A stretch of DNA of 64,000 nt from Neelides folsomi (GCA_034687125.1 JAQGBZ010000073.1:161457-225456); one strand, 5' to 3'. Shown: positions 13,441 through 27,885, numbered from the stretch's first letter. The notes: generated by a model from the sequence alone, not told the origin. Numbers and translations are program-made.

Positions 13441-16400
13441 CCGGCTCTTCCTGTCCTCACACATAAAGTAAGAGGGTATTAAGAAGTTACACAAGTTCTT
13501 TCAGGATACATGGTGAGAAAGAATTTCAACTGGGCGAAACTTTGTTCTCCGATACAATGAACCAAAAGACTCCTTGAGCACATAAAGACAATCAACGATG
13601 AGGGTAATAGTTTCCAAAATGGACTCTCACTGCCATATAAAAATTATCATAGTCAACTTCTTGAAGGAAAAGGAGGAGAGCTGGAGTTTAAATTGATGAG
13701 TGGTTCCTAATTGAATTCCCAAGAAATGGTTACTTCAGACCGATTGTTTAAACTTGTAGAGAACGATTTTCTTTAAACTTGGCCTGTTTCTTACATCTCA
13801 ATTCATCTTATCTATATTCAATTCCATTTTCTCTACTCGCCCTGAATACGATTACTTCCCTCGCCAGATCCTGAATTTTAATAGCGAGTATTCTTATGGA
13901 TATTTTTTGAATCCAATTGAATTTTGAATTGGATTGAATTATCATATAAGATGGTTCGGCGTTCAAGTACATAAAAACGTTTTAAAACAGTAATGTGATG
14001 TTCAAAGAGCCCAATTCCTCAACTTGAGTAACCTTTCCCAATGTATTATTCTCTTTATTCCCATTACGTGTATCAAGAACACGGAGAAATCTGAATAAAT
14101 CATCAAAATCTATAAATTATGCATTTATTCATCAACTTTGATGTGAGTCGACTGTGGAATAAAAATATTTACTGCTGTTACCCTTAATGTTAAACCCATT
14201 GTTTAATTATAAATTATTGAATTAAAAAAAACAATCATACGATGTACCTTATTAATATTGGAGCTAAATAGTAGTAAATAAATAGTTAATAGGAGGAGAT
14301 TGATAAAAACGTTTTGAAACCTTGTTTGAATTTTGAGTGCGTTTATGATGTGCCTCCTTCCCTTTTTGTTTCAATTAGTTTCTGGTTGGAATCAAGGGAA
14401 AAAATCGAGTTGATTACGTGGACTGAATTTTTAATAGAAAAAAATAATCATTAGGAGCATGGAAAGCTTCTTGACTGAAGATTATAACCTTATTAAACTC
14501 AAACAACAATTACCATTTATTACTCATAATTGTAGGAAACGTGTGTGTGTGTGGGTATATGACCCTTTAGTTTTCTTCGACAAATCTCGTTTAGCTTGTA
14601 AAAGTGAACTTTGTCATTAATCATGAATGTGGATCTAAGTTTGTGGTGAATCAAATTTGACATAAATTAGGAGTCGTAATGTAAAATGTGAAAGAAGGAT
14701 GAAATGTGGAAGGGAGGGGAAGTGGAGCTTTGAGGTCTCTTGTTCCCTGACAGTCAATGCGAATGGTGAAAAGGAAACAAAGGAAGAGGTGGGAGAGAGA
14801 AGCAACTGATTGTGAATTCAGCCAGAGTTTCGTCGGTCTTTCTTGTCCAGATAGAGTTTCCGCTCAGAGTTCACGCTCATTTCCTGTCAGTCCGACTTTG
14901 TCTCTGCGGACACAAAAGTTGTAAAGAAGTCGAAATGTAAATTTGATTGTATTTTTACAACGACCCAACTCTTCTCTTTTTAACTACATACCTACATACA
15001 TACTACATACATACATGTAGGAATTGGATTACCTTTATTGAACGATGTAACATCAGTTCATTTTAAATCTTAAATTTTTAATTAAAATATATCATTTTAT
15101 TAATTATGTGATATTTTCAATGTTCTGTCGAAATTCTTACATCTCGCATTAATATATTGGAAATGTTTTCACTCGAGCTGTCGATAATCTTTTTCCAATT
15201 TACTTTATCTTTAAAATGGAAATAGTATTTCCTTTAAATGCGTTTGACTTAAAATAGTTTGATATTTCTTTAAATAGAGCCCATTTATTTTGTTTTACCT
15301 CATTTCATGCACGTGTAGGCCAATTAGCGATATTCAGCAGCTAAAATAAGCTCTAATCTATGGCGATTGTATCATTAAGAGTTTTATTGCATGGAAGTCG
15401 TAAAGAATAAACATATTGTATTATATGCATACCTACTATTGCCCACATAAAACTATATAATCTAAGCAAAGTACGAGTATATCTAGGTAATATGTAATCA
15501 CTCTCATAGAAAAATCTTATAAGGGAATTTTAATTCTTTCATCTTTTTTATAAATATGTGAAAATACACTGGTTTTGAAAGTGGCTCTTATGTCTAAGAT
15601 TTAGCACCGAGAACTTTAGCATTTAGTTTTGGTTTCTATTTGGGAGGTTAAATCATAAAAAGCATATAGAAAGTGATATGAGTAATGTTGGAAAGTCCGG
15701 TGCTATGATCGTTTACATTTATGTTACATCGTTAACACCCGCTTGACACGGCAATGTTTAGGTCGAATGTGTCGTGTAGGTTGTGATTTGTGGGAGCGTT
15801 TTGAGCAAAATATTCTTGATAAACATTGTAATTTATTGTTTCGTTTCAGTGAGGAATGGAGTATGGAGAATGAAGATTTGGACACTCCATGGGTTTTCCG
15901 AGGTGGTGAAGGAGAGAACTGGATCTCAACGCGAGCTGCTCGCCTCATCATCATTAGAGAATCTCGAAGAGTTGGGAAATGGAGTTGAATTATGTAAAAG
16001 AAGGTTTGCCTTCCCGAGTCGGGCGGAGAGCCCTCGTGTACCTTATGGTTAAATTTTGTAACCTGATATTCATCTACATAGAAAGTAAAGTCAGTACACA
16101 TCAGCATAACATCTTGGCCCAGCCTCTCCATCCTGTGACCTTCTCAGAGTTCAAGACATTCAATTTGCTCCGAGAGTGTTGCCATTAGCCGCGTCGTTCC
16201 TAATCCCTGTCTCCTCAAAGAAGGGTTGGAAAGTGGGGACGGAAACTTAATATTCTGTCCATTATGCCGTATTATGCAAACAATTGAACATTTCATCATG
16301 GTCAGGTTCGTTTATCTTTGTCGTTATTTGCCTCATCACGTAGGAGAAAGGTAAATAAGCTGAAAAGGTGGAGGAGAGGAAGAACTAATAACAAGGAGCC

Positions 16401-19400
16401 ACCTCATCTCACGCTTAAATCTGACGAAGGTGAGAAGTGAATCATAGCCCATGGAAATGAGGAACTTGGATATGGGAAACGTTTTAACTAATCCCCACCT
16501 TGGATTTAAATTTGTAGGTGTTCACATTTTAAATCTGCCCACGCGATTCGCACGGAGCGTGTTCATCAATGCTCAGGTTTAAGCCCTTGGAGCTATTGGG
16601 CGATCAAACGAATTACTCCTTTCATCAATGTGTACTTGTCCATGTACCCAGTTCCATTCATTGTAACCCATGTACTTGCTCCCATCGAATATTGACTTTG
16701 CCTTTCTTCAATCCGATTGCAAAGTGAGCGAGGATTAAATTTCTTTTATACAGCTCATGTAACTATGAGCATGTATTTATACGTATATTGAATTTCAGCG
16801 AGGCAGAAGTATTGGGAGTTCTCTACTCACGGCATGACCTCTGAATCAACCTTTTATTTACTCATAAAATTAGGCCGTCGGCAAATGTGAAGTGAAGCAA
16901 AGTCTTCTTTGATATCTTAGAGTCTCTCGTTGGTTGATGGGTTGGGAGACGGAGGAGGGATTTGCTATAAATTCAGCGAGTGGCTCTTTAATTATTATTC
17001 ATCACATGAGTCCTGAGGTAGATCATACTTCATGAATCACGACTAATGTTCCTTCTCGGAGATAAGGGCGGAAGAGGACATTTCCCTCAATTACCTACTC
17101 TCATTCTCCGCCGCTTCCCATGCTGCCCAAGCGTGATTTTTCCCCCATCTTTGGAAAATGAGTCTTTAATTACCTCTCCTATTACACGGTGGTCTCCATT
17201 ACCATAAACAATGAGTTCCCGAGATTAGTTCACTTGTCCTCATCTCATGAGTCATGAGAGACGAGAGGGAACTACAAATCAAATAGTATTCATATTAGAT
17301 CCGCCAAACTTGAGCTCATTACCTAAAGGCTCTGACGCCTCAGCTTTCCTTCCTGGGTTTTCAATTAATAATGGCTGATGTAGGAAGCGAGACAACGCTG
17401 GGTCGGCTATTAACTATTTCCACGCATTTTGTTTATGAGATGGACTTTTGTAGCCCGAAATTAAATTTCAAATAAAGGAACAAGGCCCATGGTATTGATA
17501 CTCCTCAGAGTGTTTCTCGACGTTGTTATTTTGGATTTGATGAGGACTATCCTGCACGTTTCATAAACTCAAAAGGAAATTCATATGGAGTTTTATATAC
17601 AGAGTGAAAAGAACCTCTGTTCCTCTAATAGATTCTCTTCTCCATAGTCGAGAGGGGAGAACTCCAGGGTGTGAGAGGATCATTGAAAAACCCATGATAT
17701 TTTTATTAGGAACTGCTCCTCTTATTCGCATCGTCAGACTGGAGCCATTTTATACTTTTATGTCAGGGCTCTCTCTCCCGCACACTCAGACGGGCTCGGC
17801 AGGGTCCTGGAGGAAGGAAGAAGTAATGTATGAAATGATTATGAATGTTCTGAGATTACACGATTTTGAGTGAGGCTGAGACACATTCCACCTTCTGCCA
17901 GATTTTTAGATCCTTATGGAAAAAGAAACGAGAATAGATGAGTGATAGTGGGGAATCTGGGGGAAGAGCGAAGGGAGCCATCAGAGTCTTAAAGTATACC
18001 AATTGACCCCACACGTTGCCTCTCTCTTCCCTTATTTACGCCTTTTTATTTTAGAGAGGATTGCGTGTAGAGAGGTAAGTTTTTATATTTATTCCATTGC
18101 CTTAACCGAATCTCTACGTATAGTAGGACGAGATTTTTTCTCTATGGTCGAGTTCGAAAGTTCAATTTGAGACAAGTGCCTTTTGAGTTATTCAGGGGAT
18201 TTGGGGTTAATTCCAAGATATGAGGATCGGCACATTGTGATGGCAACGGCGTTTGAGATTTCTCCTGGATTTCCTCAAGTTTCATCAGTCTTAAGGCTGT
18301 TTGCTCTCAAATGTGATATTGGGGAGATGGAGAAAGTTTGTCGGATCTTTGTTTTAATGTAGGATTGTGAATTTGGAAGGCTTTGGGAATGAAATGATTG
18401 GGAGAAGCCGTAAAGTTGTGGATGGGGATGCTGAGGCTCATTTCCTATTTTAAGTGAGAGTCTTATCACTCCCTGAGTCAATGAGGCTCTTTCTCGTTCT
18501 GGCTCCATTCAATCATCTCTCCCTTCGTCTTGTCTCCCTTAGTCAGGCACCGAGAGTAAACTTTGTTTTATGTCCCTCTGACAGTAAAAGTTTATGTTCT
18601 CTATTTGTGTCTACCTCTTTGAATCCCAGCAATGAGCCCTCATTATTATGGACTCTCAACTTTACTCCGCTCTCGACATTGTGTTTGGGAGTGTAATAAT
18701 GTTAATGGTCTGTTCATACTTAGATAGTGGTTCTCATCCATGTATCTCTGGGATGACCAGCCATACTCGTATTTATTGTTAACATTTCATAACCCCTTCC
18801 TTTGACATCTCCATCTGTCAATGTATGTTTTTTTCATCCCTCGTGGTCTGCCTCGTCTCAGCCGTCTTGGATCGTGTAGAGCGGACTCTTTTGTCATGGG
18901 AGAGTGGAGCCGCATTTCCCCGGCTTTGACAGGTGTTGAGATTGACTCTCGAACTTCTCTGCACACTTTTTTTATATATCTTATAACTCTATCTTCGTCC
19001 TTCGCTTAAAAGGAGTTTGGAAAGCTAAGGATAAGTTCACTAGATCTGTTTTATATCACGTTCTCCAACTCTCAGAGGGCAAAAAAATGAGAATGCCTGG
19101 CTCAAATTATTTATTATTTAATTTATTAATGTTCCAACATTTGTCTTCTCGCGTTGCCCACAGTCTCGTTTGTGTCAGAAGGAGGGAAGATGAAGGGGGA
19201 AAGTTAAGCATATGAATATTCATTGATTGAGGATGTTGGTCCGTTGACTTATGGGACTTGGAATTATCTTCCCACGGTTGATTAACTAACCATGGAAGCA
19301 GACAAAGAAAGAATCAACTCCACACTTTGTTTCTTCCAACCCTCCTGGCCTTATGAGGACCAAAGAAGGTGGAGTATTCCAGAAAGACGAAGGAGGAAGG

Positions 19401-21800
19401 ATGAGACGTCACTCTCATTCCAAATGCTTCCTTTCCCACTTCCATTGTCTTCACGTCTGCCCTCCCATCCTCCCTTAACAATGCTGTCTAATCCAATATC
19501 AGCTAATCTCCACTCTAATTCAAGAAGAGGATCTTCATAGGAAGAGACTCAGCCAAAGACTTAAACTATCAAATTGACACGTCTTTGGGTTTCTTCATTG
19601 TTTCTCCGCATTAAATTAGCACCTATTCTCTAAGTATAAAATTGGAGGTGAAGGGTCCGGAACGGTCTTTATACTTACATACAACCAGGTCATCATCTCA
19701 AGTTCTCAAGTAAGTATACTTATATTTAGATAAGCTACCTGGTTAGGTTAACCTATCCAGGTCATCATAATGTAAGCATAGGTATAGTTATATTGGCTAT
19801 GATGAAAGAAGCCTAGCATGGTTACAATAAAGCTACGTGTCGACACGAGGATTATGCTTACATCTTTCTTTAAGAAGTTGATGGAGAGAGGGTATGACAA
19901 TTTGCGAGCTTCGAATTTGTCATGGGGTATAACGGGAGGTCGAGACGAGCTGATCCTGATGGTGATGGAGGCTCAGAAGGCAGGATATTTATTTGAAAAG
20001 GGCGAAAACCAAAAGAGTAGTGGGAAGGCTCAGGCTTTGATTTACATTTCCGACTATTCCTGTGTCAAGCTGGGTGATAAATTCGCCCTTTTCAAAAAAT
20101 ATTATTCCATTCTTTTTCCCAACTCCTTTTGATCTCTTTTACCATATTTTGGGCTTGGTCCTTCTGGAGCCTTGACTCAAATTGCCGAATGTGGAAGCAT
20201 AACAAGATCTAAATAATAGACCGGGATTGGAGCCGCTAGGGAATTTTCTCTTTCTTCGCTCCTGTGTTTCTCTCCTTCCTCGTTATCGCGAAGCTCAGTT
20301 TATATTGAAGGCCTTATTTAGAGATTGTGATGGAAGATCTCATTTTCTCACTCATCCCAAGTTGAGGTTGAAAGTGAAGGCGAGTGCGGCTCAACAATTT
20401 CAGAACGTATTAGAGGAGTTTGAAAACCTCAAACCGCACCTAACCAAGATGAATTGAAGCACGGCATGGGATCCGAAGAATGAAATTGTGAAGGGATTTC
20501 TGGCCGGCCTGATCCATTGCTCAACCTCGTTCATTTCAAGCGAGGTGAGCAAAGTTTCAGGTGTGTCAGCAATCCCTCTCTTCACCGCAACAGCGAGAGA
20601 AAACTGCTTTCACCAAGGTACTCCGACCAACCATTTTGAGCTCTGATCCGTCGCCTGATACTTGCTTTAACCTAAGATTGAAAAAGGTGAGCAAAGTTTC
20701 AGGTGTGTGGATTGTGTTCTCTAACGTCGAACTTCTCCGGAGATGCTGAGTCAACTCTTTCCAAATTAGTTATTAGGAAAGATAATTAAAGCTAAGAAGG
20801 GGATTTAAAGGATTCTTGGGAAAAGATTTGGAGACGTCGAGCGCGGGTGAATTAGATTAGATTGATACAGTTTATCCTCCCTCGTCTACTCCGACTCCAT
20901 GCAAATGGAGGCGAGAGGAGCCGGAATAGATTGTAAATTAAAATGACGAATCATTTTCCCGGCAAATTCTCTTCAATTACATCAACTAATTGAATTTGCT
21001 GCTAGTATATGTGTTCTTAAGTGTATTAAATTCTCCGTTGCGCCTCTGCCTCTGGTGGTCTATTTGCGCAGATTTAATCAAATATCCTCTCGAGGATTTC
21101 TAATGTATGCACAACAGAGACGGGTGACTGGAGCGGGGAGGGCGCGACAGAAGACCCAGAAAACGAGCTTTCCTACTATTTGTTTTACTTAGTGAATTAG
21201 GAGGATTGGATGTGCTTGAAAAATTAATTTCCATATCTCGTCTGACTCTCATGATCCCCTCACTTTCAAATTCAACAGTTGAGTCCTTTTCCCACCACGT
21301 AGGCCGGATCAATAAAGTCCCTTATCTTTTCCCGAAACCCATCAACATGGAGCTCCCGAGCCGGGAGCTCAACTCCGCTGGGCTTTATTCTCATTAAGAG
21401 TGTTCAAGTCAAGAGGTCATTTAAGTATGCTTGGCGTGTGTACGCAATGTAATAAGAATATTAAATATATGTATGTATGGGCCCTCACGGGAGACAAGGA
21501 GCAAGACGAATTAAGTGAACATCTTCTACAGAAATGAAATTGGAATGGAATTAGCGGAGATTCGGAACGGTTCCAGAATTGACTTCTGCCTCTAGCCAAG
21601 ATTCCCTCCTTAGAATCAACTCGGCTTCTCCCCCATTCGAAACACGGCCCCTATGCAAATGTCAGCAAAATCAGAGTGAAACGAAAGCTTGAACAACTCT
21701 TACTTCCAGAGGCTGAATAAATACCCAATCCACTTCCAAATAAAGATATGTATACAGTCCCGCATTGAGACTGGGATTTTAAAGCCCTATACATCCTGCA
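13441..21800. other. No gene seen; AT-rich spacer then GC-richer block
   Basis: About 13.9-15.6 kb is AT-rich. About 15.7-21.8 kb is GC-richer. Overlapping open frames on both strands at 15.72-16.19 kb and frames at 19.82-20.46 kb (up to 104 codons) carry no motif that I recognise. A 15-bp inverted pair (TTTGAAAAGGGCGAA near 19992 and its complement near 20087) lies inside the latter. Confidence 0.55.
20518..20708 (+). repeat. 24-bp direct repeat with adjoining hairpin
   Basis: A 24-base string beginning AGGTGAGCAAAGTTTCAGGT occurs at 20543-20566 and again at 20685-20708, 142 bp apart. The first copy overlaps the right arm of a stem (20518-20529 with 20541-20551, one bulge). Origin unknown. 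It is in GC-richer unique sequence. Confidence 0.65.
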
Positions 21801-24800
21801 CACCTGAAATTTTCCCAATGCATAAAGCACATAGGAAATAAAGGAGTCTCCCGAGATCCGGTTCAGCTATCCTTCATGCCCTTCCACGCCTAGTGTGTTC
21901 GAGGCAATAGATTATCATTACGCACCCATGCCCTCCAAGCAATAAAAGATGAGAATTACCTCTATTGAAAATTCACTCTCGGCAAATCGAAAAGCAACTC
22001 GGGTGCGCCGACACTCTTTGTTACAAACTGTATAATGTATTGTGCGAGTACATGTACATTATTTATATAGTGTAGTAGATGCGTGATGTCGATGGCATAT
22101 CAAAATGAAAACTATCAACTTTCCGTTGTTGTGTAAATTGTGTAAAGAATAAAAGCAAATACTCGATTTTTGTTAATTTATAGAATAACTGATATACAAT
22201 GACTTTGTTGAACATTTACAAATAGGTAATTCTACCTTTCATCTATGGAGGTAATCAACTACTATTATAACTCATGTCCTAACTATTGTTGTTGAATGTA
22301 TGTAAATACTACATATTTTGTAAATAAACTTTATTTAAAAACAACTTGTGAAATGTTAACTCCAGCATATGTAATCGTTCAAATATCATATAAAATGATC
22401 ACTAAAACATTGATACAGGATTTATACAAATGAACTGGTAAGGTATAATACAGATAAAACTTTGAATTTTTAAATTATTTCGGGAATATAAGAAGATTCG
22501 AAAAGCAATAAATTGATTAGATACTTATTTAACAACAACTTTTGATTTCATTTGGATTTTTATCTAGGATTATCTCCTCGTGCTAAAATAATATGACAAT
22601 ACCATATACTTATACTTACGATATTTGTGTATGATTTTGAATATAAAATACATTAATGTTCATATGCAAACATTCGTAACTTCGTACGTGCTACAATTTC
22701 ATATGTATGGTATGCATTCAAGATTAGTATTTATTTATTATGGTATAGTTATATCAGTTAGTATATAGGTATGAATTGATCAAAAGAAAATTTTAATCTC
22801 GACTTTATTTAAAAAAAGCCTTTGTCGTTTATTATGAAAGAGGCTGAATATGCTGAAAAATAAATGAGATTTTTGTTTATTATAATATTTAATATTAGAT
22901 AAAATTCTCGTCTTTACTAAAGGGAATTCGCATTGACTCGATCCATCTTAAATTCATTGAATTCATCAAAACACGCTCGATTCAATATTGTGTTGATTCA
23001 AGTTTTGAGATTGGGTAAGATTGACTTTGAGGCGAGATTGGAGATAAAGCAGGGAAATCCTTTCTCCTCCCTTTGAATAATGTCTCAAAGTCATGAGATA
23101 AAAAAGCTAATTTTGTTGTAAAAACGGTCTCTATGCGTTTGTGAAGCATACGTTTCCTTCCTCTTCCCTCCCCCTCCTCCCATTTGAACGGAGATCTCAA
23201 ACCGTTCCATTCTTCTCCCTCTATTACTAAAATTCAGTAATGTTCTCGTATTAACATTTCCCGACTTCTCCGGCGTCTCGAAGTGAGCCGCCCTCTCGTT
23301 CGCCCATCCGCTCAACTGCCAAATTACTCAACAATAATTCTCTTCTTATAACTTCATTGCCCAACTCTCCCTTTTAATGAGGTCTTCAATATAAGGGCCG
23401 ACCGAAATGTAAAACTATTCATAACACATCTTACGACTGGCTTAAATGCGGAGAAACAATTAAGCGGCTATTTTGATGAGCTTGTAGTAATAGTTGAGAA
23501 GTTCGAGAGTGTCAACTCAGCTCATCTATTTATTAAAAGGAGTCTCCCAGTTCTCCAATCTTCTTTTACGAGAATGGTCCTCTATTAAGTAAGTTGAGTA
23601 AAGTTGAGGGTAGTTTGGATCTCTTCTCTCAAATTCATTTTACTTCATACTCCCATCGAGAACAAGAGCCTCATTGTTTTAAGCTTCTAAATTCAATATG
23701 TCTTACTTACCATGTCTTAATAATACTTTCCCCTTTGCTGGCTCATAACTCTAAAACTTTCCCATTACTTTCACCTCTGAGTGGAAAGTTTTTTAAAATC
23801 ACTTTTAAAGACCGAACCGATTTCAACCTCTTTCGAAGATGACAAGGGAAGTTCCATTACAATAATATATGGGGTATCTTAGGAATGTATCATACATGCT
23901 AAAAAAGATAATCTGATATAAAGTGAGCTTATAAGTTAAGATGCATTATTTCGTATGAAGCTACGTAACACATAAAAGAAAGTTGAGTTTATTGAGACTT
24001 GGAAACCCGCGCATGCAAAATGGAAAACTCGAATGTGATTTGTGAGTGAAGTGGAGATGAACGAATACTCAGAAAATGACAGATATGAAATAATTTAAAC
24101 GAAGTAGTGGAGGTATAAGTTTGGAAAAATAAATGTGAGATACTCGTGATGCCCTATCTCGATATAACAGGCTTAAAAGCCCTTTGGGAAGACGTTTGTC
24201 AGAAGAGAGAGAGGTCGATATAAATTCAATTTTTCCTGTCAAAAATCTCTCTCGTGTCAATATAGTTATATAACCACTAGCGGAGATCCATCCTTATGAA
24301 AGTATCTTTTATATGATCCATCAATAGACCCCTCCATTTCAAGTTAATTTTAAAAGAATATCGTTTTGAAATTGTGATGCTCGAATTGTGAACGAGGAGT
24401 GGAGAGGAAGCGAGGATGAGTAATACAGGTAATATGTCTTTAGTAATAGAGCCATAAGGAGGTGTCGGATCTCCTTCTAGGCACTAAGGACGAGGGAGAA
24501 CGAGGACGAGTGGCCTGATGTGAAGAGACGCGGAGTTGGTGAGAGGTTCTCGAGAGGATTGAGACGGAGCATTATATGAAAGGAGAATCCCTGAATGGAA
24601 AGCTTACCCATCGACTATCAAATAATGGACTGAGGGAAAGGCAGATTTGTACCTTTTCAATATTGAAATTGATTTCCTTTCCTAATGCTTTCATATGAGC
24701 TCAGAAGAGACATTTTTTCTTTTCATATATTCCAAGACTGGAAAAATCTCTTTTCAATAAAATCAATTCGCCGGAATTTATTTTCATTATTATTCTCTCA

Positions 24801-27050
24801 CGGACCATATCTATTTTCACCTTTCTTTACCATCGTAATAATGGGAAACGAGTTTTTCTATTATGCTCTTGCCATCCAGAATTTTTATTGAATTATTGTT
24901 CTATTACTCGTATTATAGGCGGAAATAATGTATGGTTATACTTATACTCGTTTATGTATAAAAACTAAGCACGTAATTTTATAAGGTTAAGTTTTTCTAA
25001 TTTCTAATTTCATAATTGAGTCAATTATAAAATATTAATACATAAAATAAAATAAATAGTATAATTATATTTTTTGATAAATATCTACTTTACAATCTAA
25101 AGTTGAGTTATTATTATTCTACCTATATAATTATTCCAATATAAAAATAATTACTATTTTAGATAAATGAATGTTATCGTTTCATCTTAAACTAATCAAA
25201 AATTCTGGACATCATTTCATTACATGAATACAACACAACATACAGCATATTACCAATATGTAAGTTAGATACACTACAGATGTATGGTAACATATTTGTA
25301 TTTACCTGTATATATAAGGTAGCATATGTATTTAAAATAGGTAGTTTCATACATTATCCTTTGGTATAGCTAAAGTATTATTTTATTAATTGGTTCTCAT
25401 TTCCGTCCAAAGTAATCTTTAACTTGGTTTTATCAATAAGTTTTCTTTGATAAAGGAAATTATAAAAGAAAGGCAATTTTTATCGAAAGAAACTTTCTTT
25501 TTCTTTCAACTTTCTTTTGATTTTCAAAACGCTGAATTTACTTTTAAAGACTGAAAGAAAAATGAAACTTTGAACATTTTTTGCTTTAACTATCAAACTT
25601 ATTGCCAGCCATTCGCGTTTAAAACATTTTCTCAACCTATTTATTTTATTATCCTTCCAGATATATATTATGCATCGAAGTATGTACTAATGGTAAAATG
25701 GCATTTTAATGTAGACCAAAAGAACTTTTTAAGTAAAGTTCGATTTATTCGTAGATGGTCAAATAATTTTCTACCAATTATAATTTTATTTTATTCATTG
25801 AATAATGCCGTAAAACATTTATGCTATTTAGTAATATCTATCTGTATTTATTGAATTGAACGCCGGAGCATTTAAAGTATGTAGGAACTTTTAAAAAAAT
25901 TCCTCGGAGAAAATTTAAAAAAATGTGAATTAGAAACAAGTGTACTTATTATTAGTATATAAGATAATTTCATAATTTAATACATAACTTGTTACTTTTA
26001 TTTGTACTTTAATAAGCGGATTGAAGACTTGTGGGTTTTGTCAAAGAATTGAAGAGGAATTTTAGTCATCTTCTCCATCTACTCGGAAATCCTTTCGCGA
26101 TCCTACCCGGATGAATCCGAAACGTTATAAAGAGGGAGCTTTCGAGGTTTTTGGAGAATTTCGAGAAGCTTAATGTTAGCTGCACTGGCTTTTACTTCAG
26201 TTTATTTTTGTATATGCGGGTGAAAATGCTTGGCTCTTTCGTTTTTAATCTTTTAAATCGTTTAAAAAATTTAAATAAAAAATAATCATAACAAAAAATT
26301 ATGCTGGATATTATCAAACTTAAATTAATTAAACGAATACAAATACAATAATAAAATATATTTTTTAGAGATACAATATTGAAAAATAATAAGAATTACG
26401 GGAAATTACAAACTGAAATTCTTTTATCTTAAAAATAACGCAAATTAAAAAGATCAACAACCATTCATTCATTCTCAAAATTTCATTTAATCTAATGAGT
26501 AATACTTAATAGTAAGTAAAGCGGATTATGGAAATTACGATAATCTATAGTTATAACTATAATGGTTATAATTTAGAAGGAATGTGTGGAGCTTTATCTT
26601 TTATTGGTCTAAAGGGAAGTCTGAAGGGGCAATGCAAAAGAGATTTGAAATAATGAAGAGACCGGCTCGACTTCTCTCAGACAAGTGGAATTAAAATTGT
26701 TGGAATTAGAACGGTGGATGGTATAGCATTTAAGAGTTGAAATGGATCTAACATTAAGAGGGAAAGACAATTTTGATCGCTCTTCCAAACTCCTTTTGCA
26801 GAAGATGTCATCCTTATTTAACAAAGCTGAAACAGTCCAAACTCTCCTAATTTATCGGGTCGCTGTCAGCTTGCCATGAATTCCGACACAGAAATCCTAA
26901 GATTTACCCTCTATACTTGCAATATCCTAAAATTTATAAACCTCGTTAGGTCTTCATCAGCAAATATGTATGTCAAACTATTATTTTATGAGCTCATTCT
27001 ATTCATCATGTAGCGCATGAATAAAATGCATTTTGCATTTATGATCTATT
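21801..27050. other. No gene seen; alternating AT-rich and GC-richer sequence
   Basis: About 22.0-22.9 kb and 24.9-26.6 kb are very AT-rich. About 22.95-24.8 kb is GC-richer. Only short, unsupported open frames are present. Confidence 0.6.
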
Positions 27051-27081
27051 ATAATGGAGAGGGATCGGAACAAAGGAGGAG

Positions 27082-27173
27082 ACCGCGAGATTGAGGGATC
27101 GGAAAGGAAAGAAGCACGCAACCGCGAGATTGAGGGATCGGAAAGGAAAGAAGCACGCAACCGCGAGATTGAG
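27082..27173 (+). repeat. 39-bp tandem repeat, 2.4 copies
   Basis: Copies at 27082-27120 and 27121-27159 are identical, followed by 14 bases of a third. The unit is purine-rich. It equals 13 codons, so the + frame reads a repeated NREIEGSERKEAR peptide and the - strand also stays open. A looser copy precedes it (about 27060-27080). It may belong to the LTR-like element next to it. Confidence 0.85.
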
Positions 27174-27289
27174 GTGGAGAAGGAGGAGGGAGAAATAGAG
27201 AAGACAGAGACCGGAGCGTCGGGACTTGCTCGAGAGACTCACTGGGAAGACGCTGAGGTGGACGCCTTTGCAAAAGGGTGACCTGGCTT

Positions 27290-27560
27290 TCTTCGGAGAT
27301 TGCAATTTAAGTTCAATAAAGAATTAAACTTTGTAAAGTCAAAGAGAGAATTGAGCGAATCTTTGAATGACGGAGAGAGGAATCTGTCCTATCCTAGTCT
27401 CCATCCTAGAGTCAATTTCCATCCACCCACACAAAGAGATAGGGAAGTTCGATCTGGATGCCCTCGTCGGTCACCTGCGTGAGCTAGCTGGCATTCGGGA
27501 GAAGAATCATTGGGACCGGGAGGGCACACCATTACAAATTGGCGCCCACAAAGCTCGAAC
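27290..27560 (+). mobile_element. LTR-retroelement-like fragment (LTR end plus primer-binding site)
   Basis: An AATAAAG signal lies near 27317, followed by unique sequence that ends in ATTACA (27536). TGGCGCCC follows at 27540-27547. LTR retroelements primed by tRNA-Lys place TGGCGCCC a few bases after the 5' LTR, so this looks like an LTR end plus primer-binding site. The match fades after about 9 bases, and I see no reverse transcriptase or second LTR. It is therefore at most a fragment. Confidence 0.35.
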
Positions 27561-27729
27561 TGGAGAGGAAGAGCTCGAACCGCGAAGACCAGAAGTTGAA
27601 GAGGAAGGAGCGGCTATCTTTTTGGGCGAGAGACGTGGAAGGAAGGAGGCGTGCAAGGACGAGTCATCTCCTTTGTGAAGAAGAAAGGAAAGACCACACC
27701 TCCGCCATTGAAGCCGTCTCACATCTCTT

Positions 27730-27885
27730 CGTGGTCTTGCAAAAGATCTGGGAATTACGCCTTTGACCAAAAGGTTGTGAACTTTCTGCATGATCTTGAA
27801 AAAGATCTGGGTTATCAATCTTTGACAAAAGGGTTGTGAACTTTGCGTGGTCTTGAAAAAGATCTGGGATTAAGGATCTACAAAG
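27730..27885 (+). repeat. 57-59-bp tandem repeat, about 2.7 copies
   Basis: Three units begin at 27730, 27789 and 27846. They share the blocks GATCTTGAAAAAGATCTGGG (or a close variant) and AAAGGTTGTGAACTTT. The units differ by point changes and 1-2 base indels. They may be a leader or gag-region repeat of the neighbouring retroelement-like fragment, but this is inference. Confidence 0.75.

Noticed and set aside
15724-16190. 135-codon open frame on the - strand overlapped by three + strand frames
   Set aside because: No recognisable domain, frames open on both strands at once, and no matching splice sites. Most likely chance in a GC-richer patch.
19818-20457. Two neighbouring + strand open frames (104 and 76 codons)
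   Set aside because: No family motif could be recognised, and the gap between them lacks good splice sites. Not strong enough to call a gene.
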